64,000 nt of DNA, from positions 38,956,749 through 39,020,748 of the forward strand of contig OX463807.1 in assembly GCA_949825045.1 (NCBI GenBank). The letters are read 5' to 3'. A program made the translations under genes and the position numbers. Of this stretch, positions 52,230 through 62,603 are shown in pieces (positions within the stretch are counted from its first letter, which is position 1; each line of letters opens with the position of its first letter). Below the pieces are notes generated by a model, which was not told the origin of the DNA, did no database searches, and saw only the letters and a program-made list of their open reading frames with translations. Source of the stretch: Argyresthia goedartella (lineage: Eukaryota; Arthropoda; Insecta; Lepidoptera; Argyresthiidae).

Positions 52230-54053
52230 CTAGCGAGGACACCCGGGGCCCCACTGTGCCTGTAACCGATCAGGTATGCAGCTATACGCCAGAGGGTCCC
52301 ATTGTACAAATGGCCCACGCGCCGGTTCCATTCCCAACCTACGATTCCCCGTAAAGGGGGGTGGGCGTGAATTCAACCGTGGCCGCTTCATGAGCGGGGG
52401 GGACATCACATGTGACCGACGAGGACGAGGCGACGAGCGGGGCGACAACTGAGGCGGCGTCCGAACCGCACCCGCATAGCTCGAAGGAGTCCCATGCCAC
52501 CCGCCCGTTACGGCCTGCTCAACACACCCAATGTCCCGCTGGGTCGGATGCTGAGTCGCAACCGAAAACTCAGGGCCCCCCATGTAATGGTCCTGAGTGC
52601 GGCCCTGCACCCTAGTACTGCCCTGTGCCCGTGGGGACGTTGGCCCCTGAGTTGCGCTCCGAGTCGCAAACGAATTCTCAGGGCCCCCCATGTAATGGTC
52701 CTGAGTGCGGCCCTGCACCCTGGTACTGCCCTGTGCACGTGGGGACGTTGGCCCCTGAGTTGCGCTCCGAGTCGCAAACGAATTCTCAGGGCCCCATGCC
52801 GTGTCACCCTGGGTACGGCCCTGTGGTGGCTGTTGGCCGGACCGGTTCATGCACAACAGATTGTTGTGGAACCCACCACAATATCCGCACATTTTTGTGC
52901 GCGTGCAGTCCCTAGCCATGTGTGGCCCGAGGCACAGGAAACACCAGCTCCGCTGCTTGGCCATCCGGCGCCGTCCCTGAACCCTAAGTTCCCGGAACTT
53001 ATTGCAATTGGCCACAGCATGGCCAATCTGCCTACAACATGGGCAGGTCTCACTATGTGGGGTCAATTCGCTCACAGTCCCATACGACTGCCGGTTGGTG
53101 CGGTCCTTCCTCGTCGGAGGGCCCCTACTCACAGCGCTCCCGGCAGCTCTCTGTGGCTCCGAAGGATGGGTGACCGTCAACCCCAAATTCTCTGCCCGTC
53201 GAGCCTCCTCTTCCAAGAATCCGACCAAGTCGGAGAAGGCGGGCAGGTCCTCGGCCGACCTCCCGTGAGACTGTTCGAAACGAGTCTGCACGTCAGCGGG
53301 TAGGCGGGAAAGTACAATGTACAACAGTAGGTACGACCATTCACCAACCGGAAGTCCAAGATTCTCTAGAGCCTTGGTGACGGACAACAATGGGTTCAAA
53401 ACCTCTGTCTGTATGGCCCCGACCTTGTTCACAACTGGGATACTAAACAAACGGTTCAGTTGGGCATCGGCCAACCTCCGTTTGTTATGGTAACGTCTGA
53501 CCAACAATTGTCTGGCCGTTTCATAGTTACCCTCCGTAACTGTCAAATGAGCGACCAGCTCCCTAGGCTCACCCCTCAATGCTGCCACCAGCTGAGCCAT
53601 CTTGACAGACTTGGTAATGTCCGATCGCATGTACACCAAACTGTCGAACAGATTGATGAAGCTCATCCATTCACCGGACACTCCGTCAAAAGTAGGCATA
53701 GTTATGGCAGGTAACCTGGACCCTGAACCCTGAAGCGGCAGAGGTGCTTCAATGTCACCACCATGGCTGGACTCGCGCTGTCTACGTATGTCCGCAGCCT
53801 TCTGCGTGATAGCAGCTGCCATCTCCATACATTGGTCGACATCCCCTATCAACCGTGACAGCCTGTCAGTTGCGCAACCATCAACTGATTCCGCCTGCGC
53901 GGACAATTCGAGCACCCTATTGTAACGTTCCTTAACGTCCATAGACCGCTCCAATACCACATCATGCCTATCTAAACGGTCTATCAGACCGTGTGTGGAG
54001 GAAAACCATCTGAGTTCCTTAGAAACACCCTTCTGGATTTCAGATAACGACAT
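52230..54053 (-). CDS. gag: BEL B gag polyprotein
   Basis: 607 residues from ATG 54053, intact. The DUF1759-like core is at about 117-265. Zinc-knuckle clusters are at about 337-350 (CPCCRQIGHAVANC), 371-383 (CFLCLGPHMARDC) and 389-401. The tail carries a 36-residue tandem repeat (108 bp, landmarks at 52639 and 52747), longer than the 30-residue unit of copy A. It ends at an amber codon, 52230-52232, identical in place and context to copy A, with protease continuing in frame. Confidence 0.92.
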   Translation of the reverse strand: MSLSEIQKGVSKELRWFSSTHGLIDRLDRHDVVLERSMDVKERYNRVLELSAQAESVDGCATDRLSRLIGDVDQCMEMAAAITQKAADIRRQRESSHGGDIEAPLPLQGSGSRLPAITMPTFDGVSGEWMSFINLFDSLVYMRSDITKSVKMAQLVAALRGEPRELVAHLTVTEGNYETARQLLVRRYHNKRRLADAQLNRLFSIPVVNKVGAIQTEVLNPLLSVTKALENLGLPVGEWSYLLLYIVLSRLPADVQTRFEQSHGRSAEDLPAFSDLVGFLEEEARRAENLGLTVTHPSEPQRAAGSAVSRGPPTRKDRTNRQSYGTVSELTPHSETCPCCRQIGHAVANCNKFRELRVQGRRRMAKQRSWCFLCLGPHMARDCTRTKMCGYCGGFHNNLLCMNRSGQQPPQGRTQGDTAWGPENSFATRSATQGPTSPRAQGSTRVQGRTQDHYMGGPENSFATRSATQGPTSPRAQGSTRVQGRTQDHYMGGPEFSVATQHPTQRDIGCVEQAVTGGWHGTPSSYAGAVRTPPQLSPRSSPRPRRSHVMSPPLMKRPRLNSRPPPFTGNRRLGMEPARGPFVQWDPLAYSCIPDRLQAQWGPGCPR

Positions 54054-54599
54054 GATCAGAACGATACTTACTCACAATTTGCAGTAACTCAATTTTATTG
54101 GACCCTCCAGTCTACAACCCAAACGAGGGAACCCTAAACTATAATATAAACAATATTGTTTTCCTTAAACAATAGGAACCGAGTTTTATATCTATATAAA
54201 TTCTGTAAATAACAATTTAGTCTCCCTTTATCACTACAACACACACAGATAGTCAATATTAGTTCAAGTTATAAATTGCTATAAACTGAAAACAATGAAA
54301 TAGCCTGCTATCAATAGATGTAACTACCTATGTTAACCAAAACATTCATTCAATAGCATTACTAGACCACTAATAGATTGACTAACTGGTACTTCAATGC
54401 AATTTTCAATTCAATGTCTGTCTATCTACTACCAGCAATAGACCTATAGCTTACAATACTACCAATCTATGTGGATATAGGAACAACAACCAAGTTACCT
54501 AATAACCGCCTATACCTACAGATTGATAGTCCCAAATCGTGCCTTCCTGGAGCCCTTGACGGCTGCAAATCTCAGGAAGCCACGCTCTAGCTACCAAAA

Positions 54600-55144
54600 T
54601 GTTCAGGCTTCTCGGCACCTAATGACCTCGTAGGGGCCCATCAGCTACGAGGTAGCGTAATGATCAGTTGCCAAGAAGTGTGAACGTCGGCGATTCACCG
54701 AGCTGAAGTGATTGGGGTCGATCTAACCTGGTCTGTGCTTCGGTCCCGTCAACCTCCTGTCTCTCTGCAAGGCCCGGGTGCACCCTAGGCTCTTCTTGGT
54801 AGACAGGTTCTTCAGCCAACCAGGTACGACTGGCGGGCCAGCTTCGATGAGCACAGTGTTCCAACACAGGTTATGTTACGTGGTAAAAAACCAATTGGCC
54901 ACGTAAATGCGAACTTTATCTGGTTCGGGGAACCACAACACACTCAGCTATATAGACAATCCTGAGGGAAACCCGAATACATTCCAGATGGCCTGCGATT
55001 TAATTTCAATACCCTAACCAAAACGCGTTTACATTGCGAGGGCTTTCGTCTGTCAGTTGTCAAAACTGCCTGGTTGGCAGCTAACGTCAAATTCAAAATG
55101 GCCGTTCCGAAACCATCGATCGAATATCGATTTGGAATCGAACA
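54600..55144 (-). repeat. BEL B 5' LTR
   Basis: 545 bp; the partner of 47759-48303. The adjoining leader begins TTTTGGTAGCTAGAGCG on the element strand. Confidence 0.95.
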
Positions 55145-55997
55145 CCGGTGCGTCCAGTCGTACCTCTCGACGTTGGAGAAGACCACAGGGGTGCACTGGT
55201 ACTCCTACTCGCTTCCCGCCGAAAGGAGCCTGAAGATTGCCATCCGGGGGCTGCCGGCAAACACTGAGCCTGCGGAGATCACTTCCGCGCTGGCAGAGCG
55301 CGGCTACGAGGCCAGCTTTGTTAAACAGATTCGGGCACGGAAGGGCAGACCGGGCTGCATTTTCCACGCGCAGCTGAAGAAGACGCCGGGTATAACAGCC
55401 AGTCTGTACGATACAGACGAGCTACTTTTTATGCCCGGCGTGAAGATCGAGGCGTGGCGCGGGAAGAAAGGACCAGCTCAATGCCACCGATGCCAGAAGT
55501 TTAGGCATAGCAGCCACAACTGCCACCGCCCCCAGGCCTGCGTGCGTTGCGGAGGACCGCACCCCGCCGCGGACTGCGACCGGCCTAGAGAGATGCCGCC
55601 GACGTGTGCCAACTGCGGAGGCCCGCACACGGCAAACAACACGTCGTGCCCTGTATTCCGGCAAGAGAGCCGAAACAAGAAGGCCGGTCCAGCGGCCCGC
55701 ACCGGTGGCCCCAAGACGCAGCCGCCCCCCCCCAAACCCCCAACTGTGCAGGAGTCGGCGCCCTCATCACTCATGGCGGAGGCCAACCCGGCCACCGCGC
55801 CAGGCGCGCCCCTACCCAAGCGCAAACGGAAGCGGGGGGGAAAGAAGAACGAAGTGCCGAGAGCGGCTGAGGAGAAAGGAGCCGCAGCACCACCACCTCC
55901 ACCAGAGAACGAACCGCCGAGGGATCTTGTCGCAGCACTCATCAAAGCACTTCAAGATCCCGCAGTCCTAAGGAGTATCGCCGAACATCTGCCCTGA
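55145..55997 (+). pseudogene. LINE G ORF1, second part with zinc knuckles
   Basis: Continues ORF1 after BEL B (CVQSYLSTLEKTTGVHWYSY). LKIAIRGLPANTEPAEIT is the PRE_C2HC-type domain typical of Jockey ORF1. Three CCHC knuckles follow (CHRCQKFRHSSHNC, CVRCGGPHPAADC, CANCGGPHTANNTSC), then a basic tail with KRKRKRGGKK, a likely nuclear signal. The stop TGA 55995-55997 overlaps the ORF2 ATG. Confidence 0.85.
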
Positions 55998-58666
55998 TGG
56001 CTGACTCCTTAAGGATTGTGCACTGGAACGCCCAGTCACTCAAAGGAAAGGAGCAGCTGCTGAAAACCATCCTGCGAGAGTACCGAGTCGACTTCATGCT
56101 GGTTAGCGAAACCCACCTCACCGTGAAGATGAAGCTCACCCTCCCCGGCTACACAACCTACCGCAAGGACGAGCGATCCCCGCAGGGGATTGCCAACAGA
56201 GGTCTGGCTATCCTGGTTAAAAGGAGTATCGTCCACCAACCCATCGACTTCGAGGAGCACACTACAATCTACGTCCTTGGCGTCAAAGTACAGGTCGCCG
56301 GCAACGTTGTGCGACTCTATGCCGCCTATCACCCCCCCGATGAGAGACTAAATCCCAGGGAGCTCCGGGGACTGCTGAAGTCGCCGCAACCGACTCTCAT
56401 CGCCGGAGACCTCAACGCCAAGCACCCACACTGGAACTCCTCGAAAGTGTGCGCCGCCGGACGCGCACTCCTCGCCGACTCCGTGAGCCACGACTACGAT
56501 GTCATCGGACCCTATGAGCCGACTCACTACAACCCGGACGGCTCTGGGGACATCATCGACATCGTAGTCTACAAAGGAATCCAGACCCAGCCAAGCCAGG
56601 AAGTCCTGCCAGACCTCCCCTCGGATCACAGACCCATTCTCCTCGTCCTTGCGGATTTGCCAACAAGAGTCTCGCTACCAGCGCCCCGTCGACGGTACAA
56701 CTGGGCCTCCTTCTCGGCCGCACTCGCCGAAAACCCCACCACCCGGACAGCCACACAGCCAGAAGACGTCGAAGCACTGACTTCAGAGTTGACTAGCAAG
56801 ATCCAGGACGCGCTCGACACATCCTCGCACACCGTCTCTAGCCGGAGGAAACCCCAACCCCTCCCGGCGAAGATTCAGGCACTGATCTGCGAACAGCGCC
56901 GTCTCCGGAAGCTATGGCAACAAACCCGGTGCCCAACTCTGAAGTCCCGCCTCAACGCCATGACGGCCACCACCAAAAGATGCCTTGCCGACCACGCCGA
57001 AGAATCTTGGGAACGCCACATCGAGTCCGTAGGCGATCACGTCCCCTCCGTGCATCGCTTATGCCGGCAGCTGTCGGCCACCCCGGCTCCTGTTCGACCG
57101 CTGCTGGGCAGCGACGGCTTCCCGAGATTCAGAGCAAAAGACCGAGCTGAAATTTTCGCCGAATGCCTGGAGAGGCAGTTCAAGCCGAACCCCACCGACG
57201 ACGCCGAACACGTAGCAGCAGTGGAGGAACACCTGCGGCACTACTTCGCGACGCCGATAGCTCCTGAAGAGGACCCCATCTTCTTCTCGCCCGGCCAAGT
57301 CCTGCGAACGATCAGGCGCACCAAGCCCAGGAAAGCCCCGGGCGCAGACCGAATCACCAACATGGCGCTGCGCAACTTGCCGCTACCGACTGTGGCGGCT
57401 ATGACGCGCCTGTTTAACGGCATCATGCGCACGGGGCACTTCCCTACTACATGGAAGGAAGGCCTGGTCATAATGCTCCCCAAGCCGGGCAAGAATGTCA
57501 AGAAGCCCGAGAGCTATCGGCCCATCACCCTCCTGAGCACCATGTCAAAGGTGTTCGAGAAGCTGCTGCTAGGAAGACTGCTGCCACACATCCAAGCTCG
57601 CCCGGAACAGTTCGGCTTCAGGCCAGAGCATTCGACGACGCTCCAGCTCACCAGAGTACTGAACGACATGACGGTCTGTCGGAATAAGAAAGAATACACC
57701 GTCGCAGTACTCCTGGACATGGAGAAGGCGTTCGACAGAGTATGGCACGAGGGGTTGCTGTACAAGCTGTCGACGTCCCCAGCTCCACGACGAATCACCC
57801 GCGTCGTGGCCTCTTTCCTACAGAGTCGCCACTACAGAGTGGTGGTGGAAGACGCCGTGTCAGAAGCCCGCCCCATCGAAGCCGGCGTCCCACAAGGTTC
57901 CTGTCTTTCACTCGCCTGCTACTCCCGATACACGGATGACATCCCAGTTGGCCCTGGTGTACAGCTGGCCCTCTTCGCTGACGACGCAGCATACTATGCG
58001 TCGTCCTACAAAGCACCCCACGCCGCCGTCAAAATGCAACGCACGCTGGACACCCTGCCTAAATGGCTGGCCAAATGGAGGCTCTCCGTCAACGTCGGGA
58101 AGACGCAGGCGATGATCACCGGCCAGAGCAACCTGCCACCACCACTCCAACTCCAAGGGAAGGACATTGGGTGGCTGCACCAAGTGAAGTATCTGGGGGT
58201 CACCATAGACCGCCGGCTCACGATGAAGACCCACGTCGACAACGTCGTAAACCAGGTCCGGGCTGCACGGGCAAAACATCGTCCACTCCTGGACTCCGGC
58301 CTCCCCCTGCGTTTGAAGCTCGGGATCTATAAAACGTACATCAGGTCCCGCCTCACGTATGCCTCGCCGGCATGGTACGCCCTCTGCTCGGAGTCCAACA
58401 AGAAGAGACTCCGGGCTCAAGAAAACCTCTCCTTGCGTACCATCGTCGGCGCGCCTCGCTACGTGAGAAACGCAACGATCGCAAGGGACCTAGGATTAGA
58501 GACACTGGACAAGTTCGTCCAGAGGCTGGCAACGAACATGTTCGCACGAGCGGACGGCTCTCAACACCCTCTCGTGCGAGACCTGGCGCCATACCACGCG
58601 CGCCCGCCTGACCGTCGCCGCCTACCCCGAGACCTGGTTGCCGAGCCGGCAGCACCCCTGGATTGA
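55997..58666 (+). CDS. LINE G ORF2: AP endonuclease and reverse transcriptase
   Basis: 889 residues. Residues 1-225 form an apurinic-type endonuclease (IVHWNAQSLKGK, LVSETHL with catalytic Glu, LIAGDLNAKHPHWNS, LPSDHRPILL). The RT core has KPRKAPGADRITN, YRPITLLSTMSKVFEKLL, EQFGFRPEHST, LLDMEKAFDRVWH (first Asp), AGVPQGSCLS and FADD (660-663). A C-terminal part follows (YGL-type LGVTIDRRLTMKTHV, RLTYASPAWY). The start overlaps the ORF1 stop as TGATG, suggesting termination-reinitiation. The frame is fully open. Motif set and ORF1 type point to the Jockey clade. Confidence 0.92.
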   Translation: MADSLRIVHWNAQSLKGKEQLLKTILREYRVDFMLVSETHLTVKMKLTLPGYTTYRKDERSPQGIANRGLAILVKRSIVHQPIDFEEHTTIYVLGVKVQVAGNVVRLYAAYHPPDERLNPRELRGLLKSPQPTLIAGDLNAKHPHWNSSKVCAAGRALLADSVSHDYDVIGPYEPTHYNPDGSGDIIDIVVYKGIQTQPSQEVLPDLPSDHRPILLVLADLPTRVSLPAPRRRYNWASFSAALAENPTTRTATQPEDVEALTSELTSKIQDALDTSSHTVSSRRKPQPLPAKIQALICEQRRLRKLWQQTRCPTLKSRLNAMTATTKRCLADHAEESWERHIESVGDHVPSVHRLCRQLSATPAPVRPLLGSDGFPRFRAKDRAEIFAECLERQFKPNPTDDAEHVAAVEEHLRHYFATPIAPEEDPIFFSPGQVLRTIRRTKPRKAPGADRITNMALRNLPLPTVAAMTRLFNGIMRTGHFPTTWKEGLVIMLPKPGKNVKKPESYRPITLLSTMSKVFEKLLLGRLLPHIQARPEQFGFRPEHSTTLQLTRVLNDMTVCRNKKEYTVAVLLDMEKAFDRVWHEGLLYKLSTSPAPRRITRVVASFLQSRHYRVVVEDAVSEARPIEAGVPQGSCLSLACYSRYTDDIPVGPGVQLALFADDAAYYASSYKAPHAAVKMQRTLDTLPKWLAKWRLSVNVGKTQAMITGQSNLPPPLQLQGKDIGWLHQVKYLGVTIDRRLTMKTHVDNVVNQVRAARAKHRPLLDSGLPLRLKLGIYKTYIRSRLTYASPAWYALCSESNKKRLRAQENLSLRTIVGAPRYVRNATIARDLGLETLDKFVQRLATNMFARADGSQHPLVRDLAPYHARPPDRRRLPRDLVAEPAAPLD

Positions 58667-58809
58667 GGCCGCACAACCCGAAGAACACCTCAGCCACCCA
58701 ATGACCTGGCCGTAGTCACGGCCAGCGGAAGACTCCGCGGAAGGGGGCCATTGCCCCGGGACCGCAACCCCGCACCCTGGAAGGGGTGTGAGAAGATCAC
58801 CAAGCTCAA
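58667..58809 (+). other. LINE G 3' UTR
   Basis: About 140 bp from the ORF2 stop to the target duplication. No poly(A) tract is present at the end. Confidence 0.6.
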
Positions 58810-58931
58810 GGAGCGGGCAGTCTTGTACCGACACGACAGTGGATTGGAGCGAAATAAATTGTTCATAAGTCGAGTAAATCTTTTTATTGTCGTCGAGAGA
58901 AGTACTACCAGGACAAAGGAGTTTACAGTTG

Positions 58932-59018
58932 CTAGTGTGAAATATCGTACTTTGGGGTGGCGAGTTGAAATTATGTATTTTGTGCGTGCATTACAATGAA
59001 TGACATAACTACTAAACA
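58932..59018 (-). repeat. BEL C right (5') LTR, second part
   Basis: Matches 37381-37467 almost exactly (CTAGTGTGAAATATCGTACT onward) and ends ACTAAACA before the target duplication CTCAC. Confidence 0.9.
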
Positions 59019-59023
59019 CTCAC

Positions 59024-60400
59024 CTTTTCATTATTTTCTACCACTTAGCCACATCCTAATTATTATTTAAGGGTCATCAACTCATCGCATCAGTCACAAA
59101 CAACATGTCTAAAAGTCCATCTTTGGTATAATCAGTAAACCATTATACCTAATGGGTGATGTAAATCAAACTCCGTCCCCGGCACGGTAATACCTCAAGA
59201 TCCTTCTAACAAGATACTCCTAATCTACTAGAGACGCGTACTCTCCAGGTTCAGCTCTAAGGTGGAGGCAAGGAAATAATCGGCAATACTGACAATCGGA
59301 ATCATCATAATACTTTCAGCTGGAAAACGCGTGCGCACAAAATGAGTTTAAGTTCGCCAAAGGGGCACCGATTGACTGACTTTCCGTTCGGCGAGAGATA
59401 GATCAACAATTGTACAGAATTCCAATGGATCAGCATTTACATTAGTTACTGATAAAAACTTAACTATGTGTTTAGCAGAAGAAGTATATTGAGGCTAGCT
59501 TTTATCTAGGGTCAACAAGCCAGCCAGTCTTAGGACTTATGAAATAAAATAAAGATCCGATCCGACTAGGGTCTTGTAACCGTGGACCCAGGGCTTTGAA
59601 ATATAGGGTAAACATCCCACAAGTACCCTACATAAAAGCTATATAATATAATGTTTATATCAATGATACATGTAAATGTTGGAGTAAGGAGCCAGTCCGA
59701 TACAGTACAGTTTCTGACTCCTTCACCTCGAGAAAGAGAGAGGAACCTACTTTTGTAGGTCATTGGCGCGCAAATAGTGAGTAATGAGTTATGGAAAGAA
59801 TGAAACCAAAAGTATGTTATCAAGAGCAGATATTTAGTAGGTATAGCCATTGTTTTTATGGTTCCATACGTTAAACCCTCACCGACCCATGTCTTACAGG
59901 ATTTTCCCGTTATAGTTTTTGAATTTTATAACCATGGCATAAAATTGCTATGCCTTTTATAGGGTCGGTGGCAAGCTAAAAGGAAAAGAATCCTTATAGG
60001 ATCGCTTTGCTTTCCGTCTGTCCGTCTGTTTCTTTGTCAAGATCTTTTTTCTAAGGAACGAGTGTAGATAACAGAAATTAATATCGATTAATCAAGTTTC
60101 TCTAAAAGTTGTAAAAAATCGTCAAATAGGTCGTGAAAGGGATATTATTCCCATATACCTACAATCATATCCACACAATTTTATATTGTTACCTACCCAA
60201 CTAAAGTTCATACATATGAATCTCTTCTTTCATTCTTGTGTGAATCGAACCAACGACCTGTCATGTTAGATAATTGAAGTAGGGTTTAACGATATTTTTT
60301 ACCTCTGAAGACAAAGTCACTACGTGAAAACTGATAACGGTTAAGTTATATATATTTTTAGTATGTTAAGTTATAACATACTAAATCCCGTAGTATCTAC
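59024..60400. other. Flank right of the nest; no gene recognised
   Basis: AT-rich. A TTATAGGATCGCTTTGCTTT...GTCTGTCCGTCTG segment at about 59995-60035 resembles a common lepidopteran repeat. An 11-bp hairpin, TTAGTATGTTA/TAACATACTAA, lies at 60358-60384. I found no further host exon. Confidence 0.4.
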
Positions 60401-60818
60401 TAATCGTGTCTGTAATCACCTCTCAACAACTCAACCCATTTTGAGGCATCGCAATTTTGAACCACATGCCATGATAATAAATTTCAAACCTATAATGGTA
60501 AAATGACAGCGATCGCAATCATGGGTCTTTGAGGGGTTAAACAAACTAATAACATTTTCCACTTATAATATCCATCGTCACATGATTATTATTCTTGATA
60601 GATATGATATTGATTCTTGATAGATACCTAGATAAGTTTTAGCGCACGTAAACGACGTTTTAAAAAATACAGATTTAATTGAGATAAGATGTTACAATGT
60701 CTTAGAGCTCTTAATACGACTATTTTACTTAATTACTGCCTCAAGACTGAGGGCAGAAAGCAGAGAGGTCTCCCGGCTCACGCTTTGTCAGCTCCTCATC
60801 ATATCGCACTTCCAGGGC
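60401..60818 (-). other. Probable 3' region/LTR of element E
   Basis: The position downstream of env is where an errantivirus 3' LTR should be. Purine-rich GATGAGGAG (minus strand) near 60795 could be the polypurine tract. There is no second LTR in the window to confirm limits. Confidence 0.35.
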
Positions 60819-62603
60819 TCAGCCAAATATGGCGTCATCGGTATGTGAAGAGCCGTGAGACTTAACTCCTTCCTCCTTAAGTTCGAAGTTCTCTTTCGTA
60901 GAAACAGAACTTCGAAAATATACCTTTAAACGGTTATAAGTATAATAAAAAGTAAGGATACATAGAGCTAAACAAATTATAATGTAGAGTCCGATCGTCC
61001 AAACACTAATGCTTTTCACTGTTATAATTGGCCTTTCACTTTCACTGTTATCACTAGGAATTTTCTTCAGAGCATATGTTAAAAAGCTGATGTTGGTTAG
61101 GTCAATATCTTCCAGGTTCACAGGTTCCGGTATTGATGCTGTTTCAGCTAGAGGATGTACTATAGGTAAGTCGACAATTGGCATTTTATCCATAATGCTG
61201 TTCTGAAATTCTATTGTATGCATTTTTAAAGAGATATTTCCGATCTTAACTTCACATGGATCATTTAGGGTAATTATGTAAGTTCCGTGAATCTTTTGGC
61301 GGAATATCTCGTTGGTGCAGGTTCTGGTAAGTAAAGTAATATCGCCACTGTAGAGTATCCATCTATTAATCTTTATGAGGTCAAGTTTCAGTGCTCCAAT
61401 CGAAACGGGTATTTGAGTGCATGACGTCACATTCTCTGCATACGTCATTAGCTCTGTTATGCAGTGATCCTGTAGATACTGGGACATATCATCTCTGAGG
61501 CATAAGTAGCTGGATTCATCTATTTCTTGGCATGGACGTGTGAGCATTATGATCTTTCTTCCTTTCGCTAGGATATAGGGGTATTTGGGAATTATAATGA
61601 CTGTGCGGTTTTGGGATAACACAGGCAGGGGCAGGAGTTTATAATAGATATAAGTATTCCTTTCAACCAGTGGTATTTCTAAAAGGAAAGTAATTTGATT
61701 TCCTTTTAAAAACACTTTCAACGCTACAGTTTGTTCTATCTTAGCCAAGTTTTCTAATGTAGGTGGAAATACTAATTTTTCAACCTTGTTTATCTTTTCC
61801 AATAGTTTCATTAAGTTGTCGGACTCTATTACAGATTGATGCAAAATACCTAATCTACTTAATGCTAGGCTAGTCTCTATCTCATTCAATTTGATACGAA
61901 TAGACTGAAAGTTATGTATCAGTAAATGGTACGCGTTAATGATTTGGATTTCGATATGATTATTGTATTCCATCTTTAGTACTTCTGTTATATTGTTATT
62001 TAATTTTCTTAATATCGTATCAATTTGAATGATATTCTTATCTAACTTAATTGTAGAGTTGGCAAGGTTTTGCGCAATTTCGGTGATCAACGTCAGTTTC
62101 TTATTATAATTGTTCTGATTTAACTTTACTTCATTAATCATTTTGTCATATCTGATGGCGTCATCGTTATCCAGATTTCCTGTAATTACCTTAATTAATG
62201 AACCAAGGGGGTTAAGTATACCTCGTTTTATACGAATGGAAGGCGCTACCTGTTGCAACTTTTCTATAACTACTTTCTTAATATAATCTATATAAACCTT
62301 AAGACCAATAAAATCAAAAGTAATATCTCTTTTATCAAAACTACTAATTAACTTGTTTAATTCGGATGCTCGTAGAACATTCCTCGACACCGAGTCTGCG
62401 AGGGGCTGTAAGTCCACGTGTTTTGCGACCATCCAATAGTCTTTGCTCAGTACAGCCATTCCATTCTTTACTGGAAGTATTCCCGGGTTATTTTGTATCT
62501 CTTGAAGTAGAAGGCCCTGGGAGCTGACCACCATGGTCACTATCAGGACGAGCAGGTGTCTGTGAAATACGTTTAATGTTTTTAACCGGGACTTGGGTGG
62601 CAC
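60819..62603 (-). CDS. env: Envelope fusion protein of element E
   Basis: 594 residues from ATG 62603, overlapping the integrase frame by 116 bp. A hydrophobic signal lies at about 16-30 (HLLVLIVTMVVSSQ). The furin-type site RIKR (124-127) is followed by GILNPLGSLIKVITG, the fusion-peptide start shared with baculovirus F-like and errantivirus env proteins. A long heptad-rich ectodomain follows. The C-terminal membrane anchor is at about 533-554 (VWTIGLYIIICLALCILTF), with a 40-residue cytoplasmic tail. No internal stop. It may permit cell-to-cell spread, as shown for gypsy; that role is inferred here. Confidence 0.9.
   Translation of the reverse strand: MPPKSRLKTLNVFHRHLLVLIVTMVVSSQGLLLQEIQNNPGILPVKNGMAVLSKDYWMVAKHVDLQPLADSVSRNVLRASELNKLISSFDKRDITFDFIGLKVYIDYIKKVVIEKLQQVAPSIRIKRGILNPLGSLIKVITGNLDNDDAIRYDKMINEVKLNQNNYNKKLTLITEIAQNLANSTIKLDKNIIQIDTILRKLNNNITEVLKMEYNNHIEIQIINAYHLLIHNFQSIRIKLNEIETSLALSRLGILHQSVIESDNLMKLLEKINKVEKLVFPPTLENLAKIEQTVALKVFLKGNQITFLLEIPLVERNTYIYYKLLPLPVLSQNRTVIIIPKYPYILAKGRKIIMLTRPCQEIDESSYLCLRDDMSQYLQDHCITELMTYAENVTSCTQIPVSIGALKLDLIKINRWILYSGDITLLTRTCTNEIFRQKIHGTYIITLNDPCEVKIGNISLKMHTIEFQNSIMDKMPIVDLPIVHPLAETASIPEPVNLEDIDLTNISFLTYALKKIPSDNSESERPIITVKSISVWTIGLYIIICLALCILTFYYTYNRLKVYFRSSVSTKENFELKEEGVKSHGSSHTDDAIFG

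Larger units (their letters stand above)
47759..55144 (-). mobile_element. BEL/Pao element B, same family as A
   Basis: A 7.39-kb element with 545-bp LTRs and the perfect duplication CCGGT (47754-47758, 55145-55149) inside LINE G ORF1. The LTRs differ at about three visible sites in 545, so the insertion is recent. Gene order is as in A. Its own lesions are a 4-bp loss in protease near 52081 and a 1-bp loss in an A run at 50076-50079. The two stops seen in A pol are absent. Confidence 0.95.
46501..58809 (+). mobile_element. Jockey-like LINE G, split by BEL B
   Basis: A full-length-looking LINE of about 4.9 kb without BEL B. The 12-bp target duplication GGAGCGGGCAGT (46489-46500, 58810-58821) flanks it. 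It has a GC-rich 5' UTR, ORF1 (split), ORF2 with TGATG overlap, and a 3' UTR ending CCAAGCTCAA without a long poly(A). Apart from BEL B, both frames are open, so it was young when hit. Confidence 0.88.
45944..58927 (+). mobile_element. Probable solo LTR, element H, split by LINE G
   Basis: A 663-bp element (45944-46500 plus 58822-58927) with TG...CA ends (TGTTAGGAATTG ... GGAGTTTACA) and a 4-bp duplication GTTG (45940-45943, 58928-58931). It has a TATA box, an initiator-like GCAGTCTTG across the LINE junction, and AATAAA at 58853-58858. This is LTR architecture (U3-R-U5) without internal genes. It inserted into the right LTR of BEL C. The family is unknown. Confidence 0.7.
37186..59018 (-). 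mobile_element. BEL/Pao element C, host of nested insertions
   Basis: The outer element of the nest. CTCAC occurs at 37181-37185 immediately before TGTAGGAAAT and again at 59019-59023 immediately after ACTAAACA. The left LTR (282 bp) is intact. The right LTR starts at 45733, is broken at 45943, and resumes at 58932. Its two parts sum to 298 bp, exactly 282 plus a visible 16-bp extra. The coding body (minus) is old, with many frame changes, deletions and three LINE fragments. Confidence 0.9.

Noticed and set aside
58866..58927. End of LINE G placed at 58927 with 4-bp duplication GTTG
   Set aside because: The 12-bp duplication GGAGCGGGCAGT at 46489 and 58810 gives better LINE ends, leaving TG...CA sequence that fits a separate LTR (H).
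59566..59850. 94-codon minus-strand frame as a gene
   Set aside because: No motif, AT-rich composition and no splice context.
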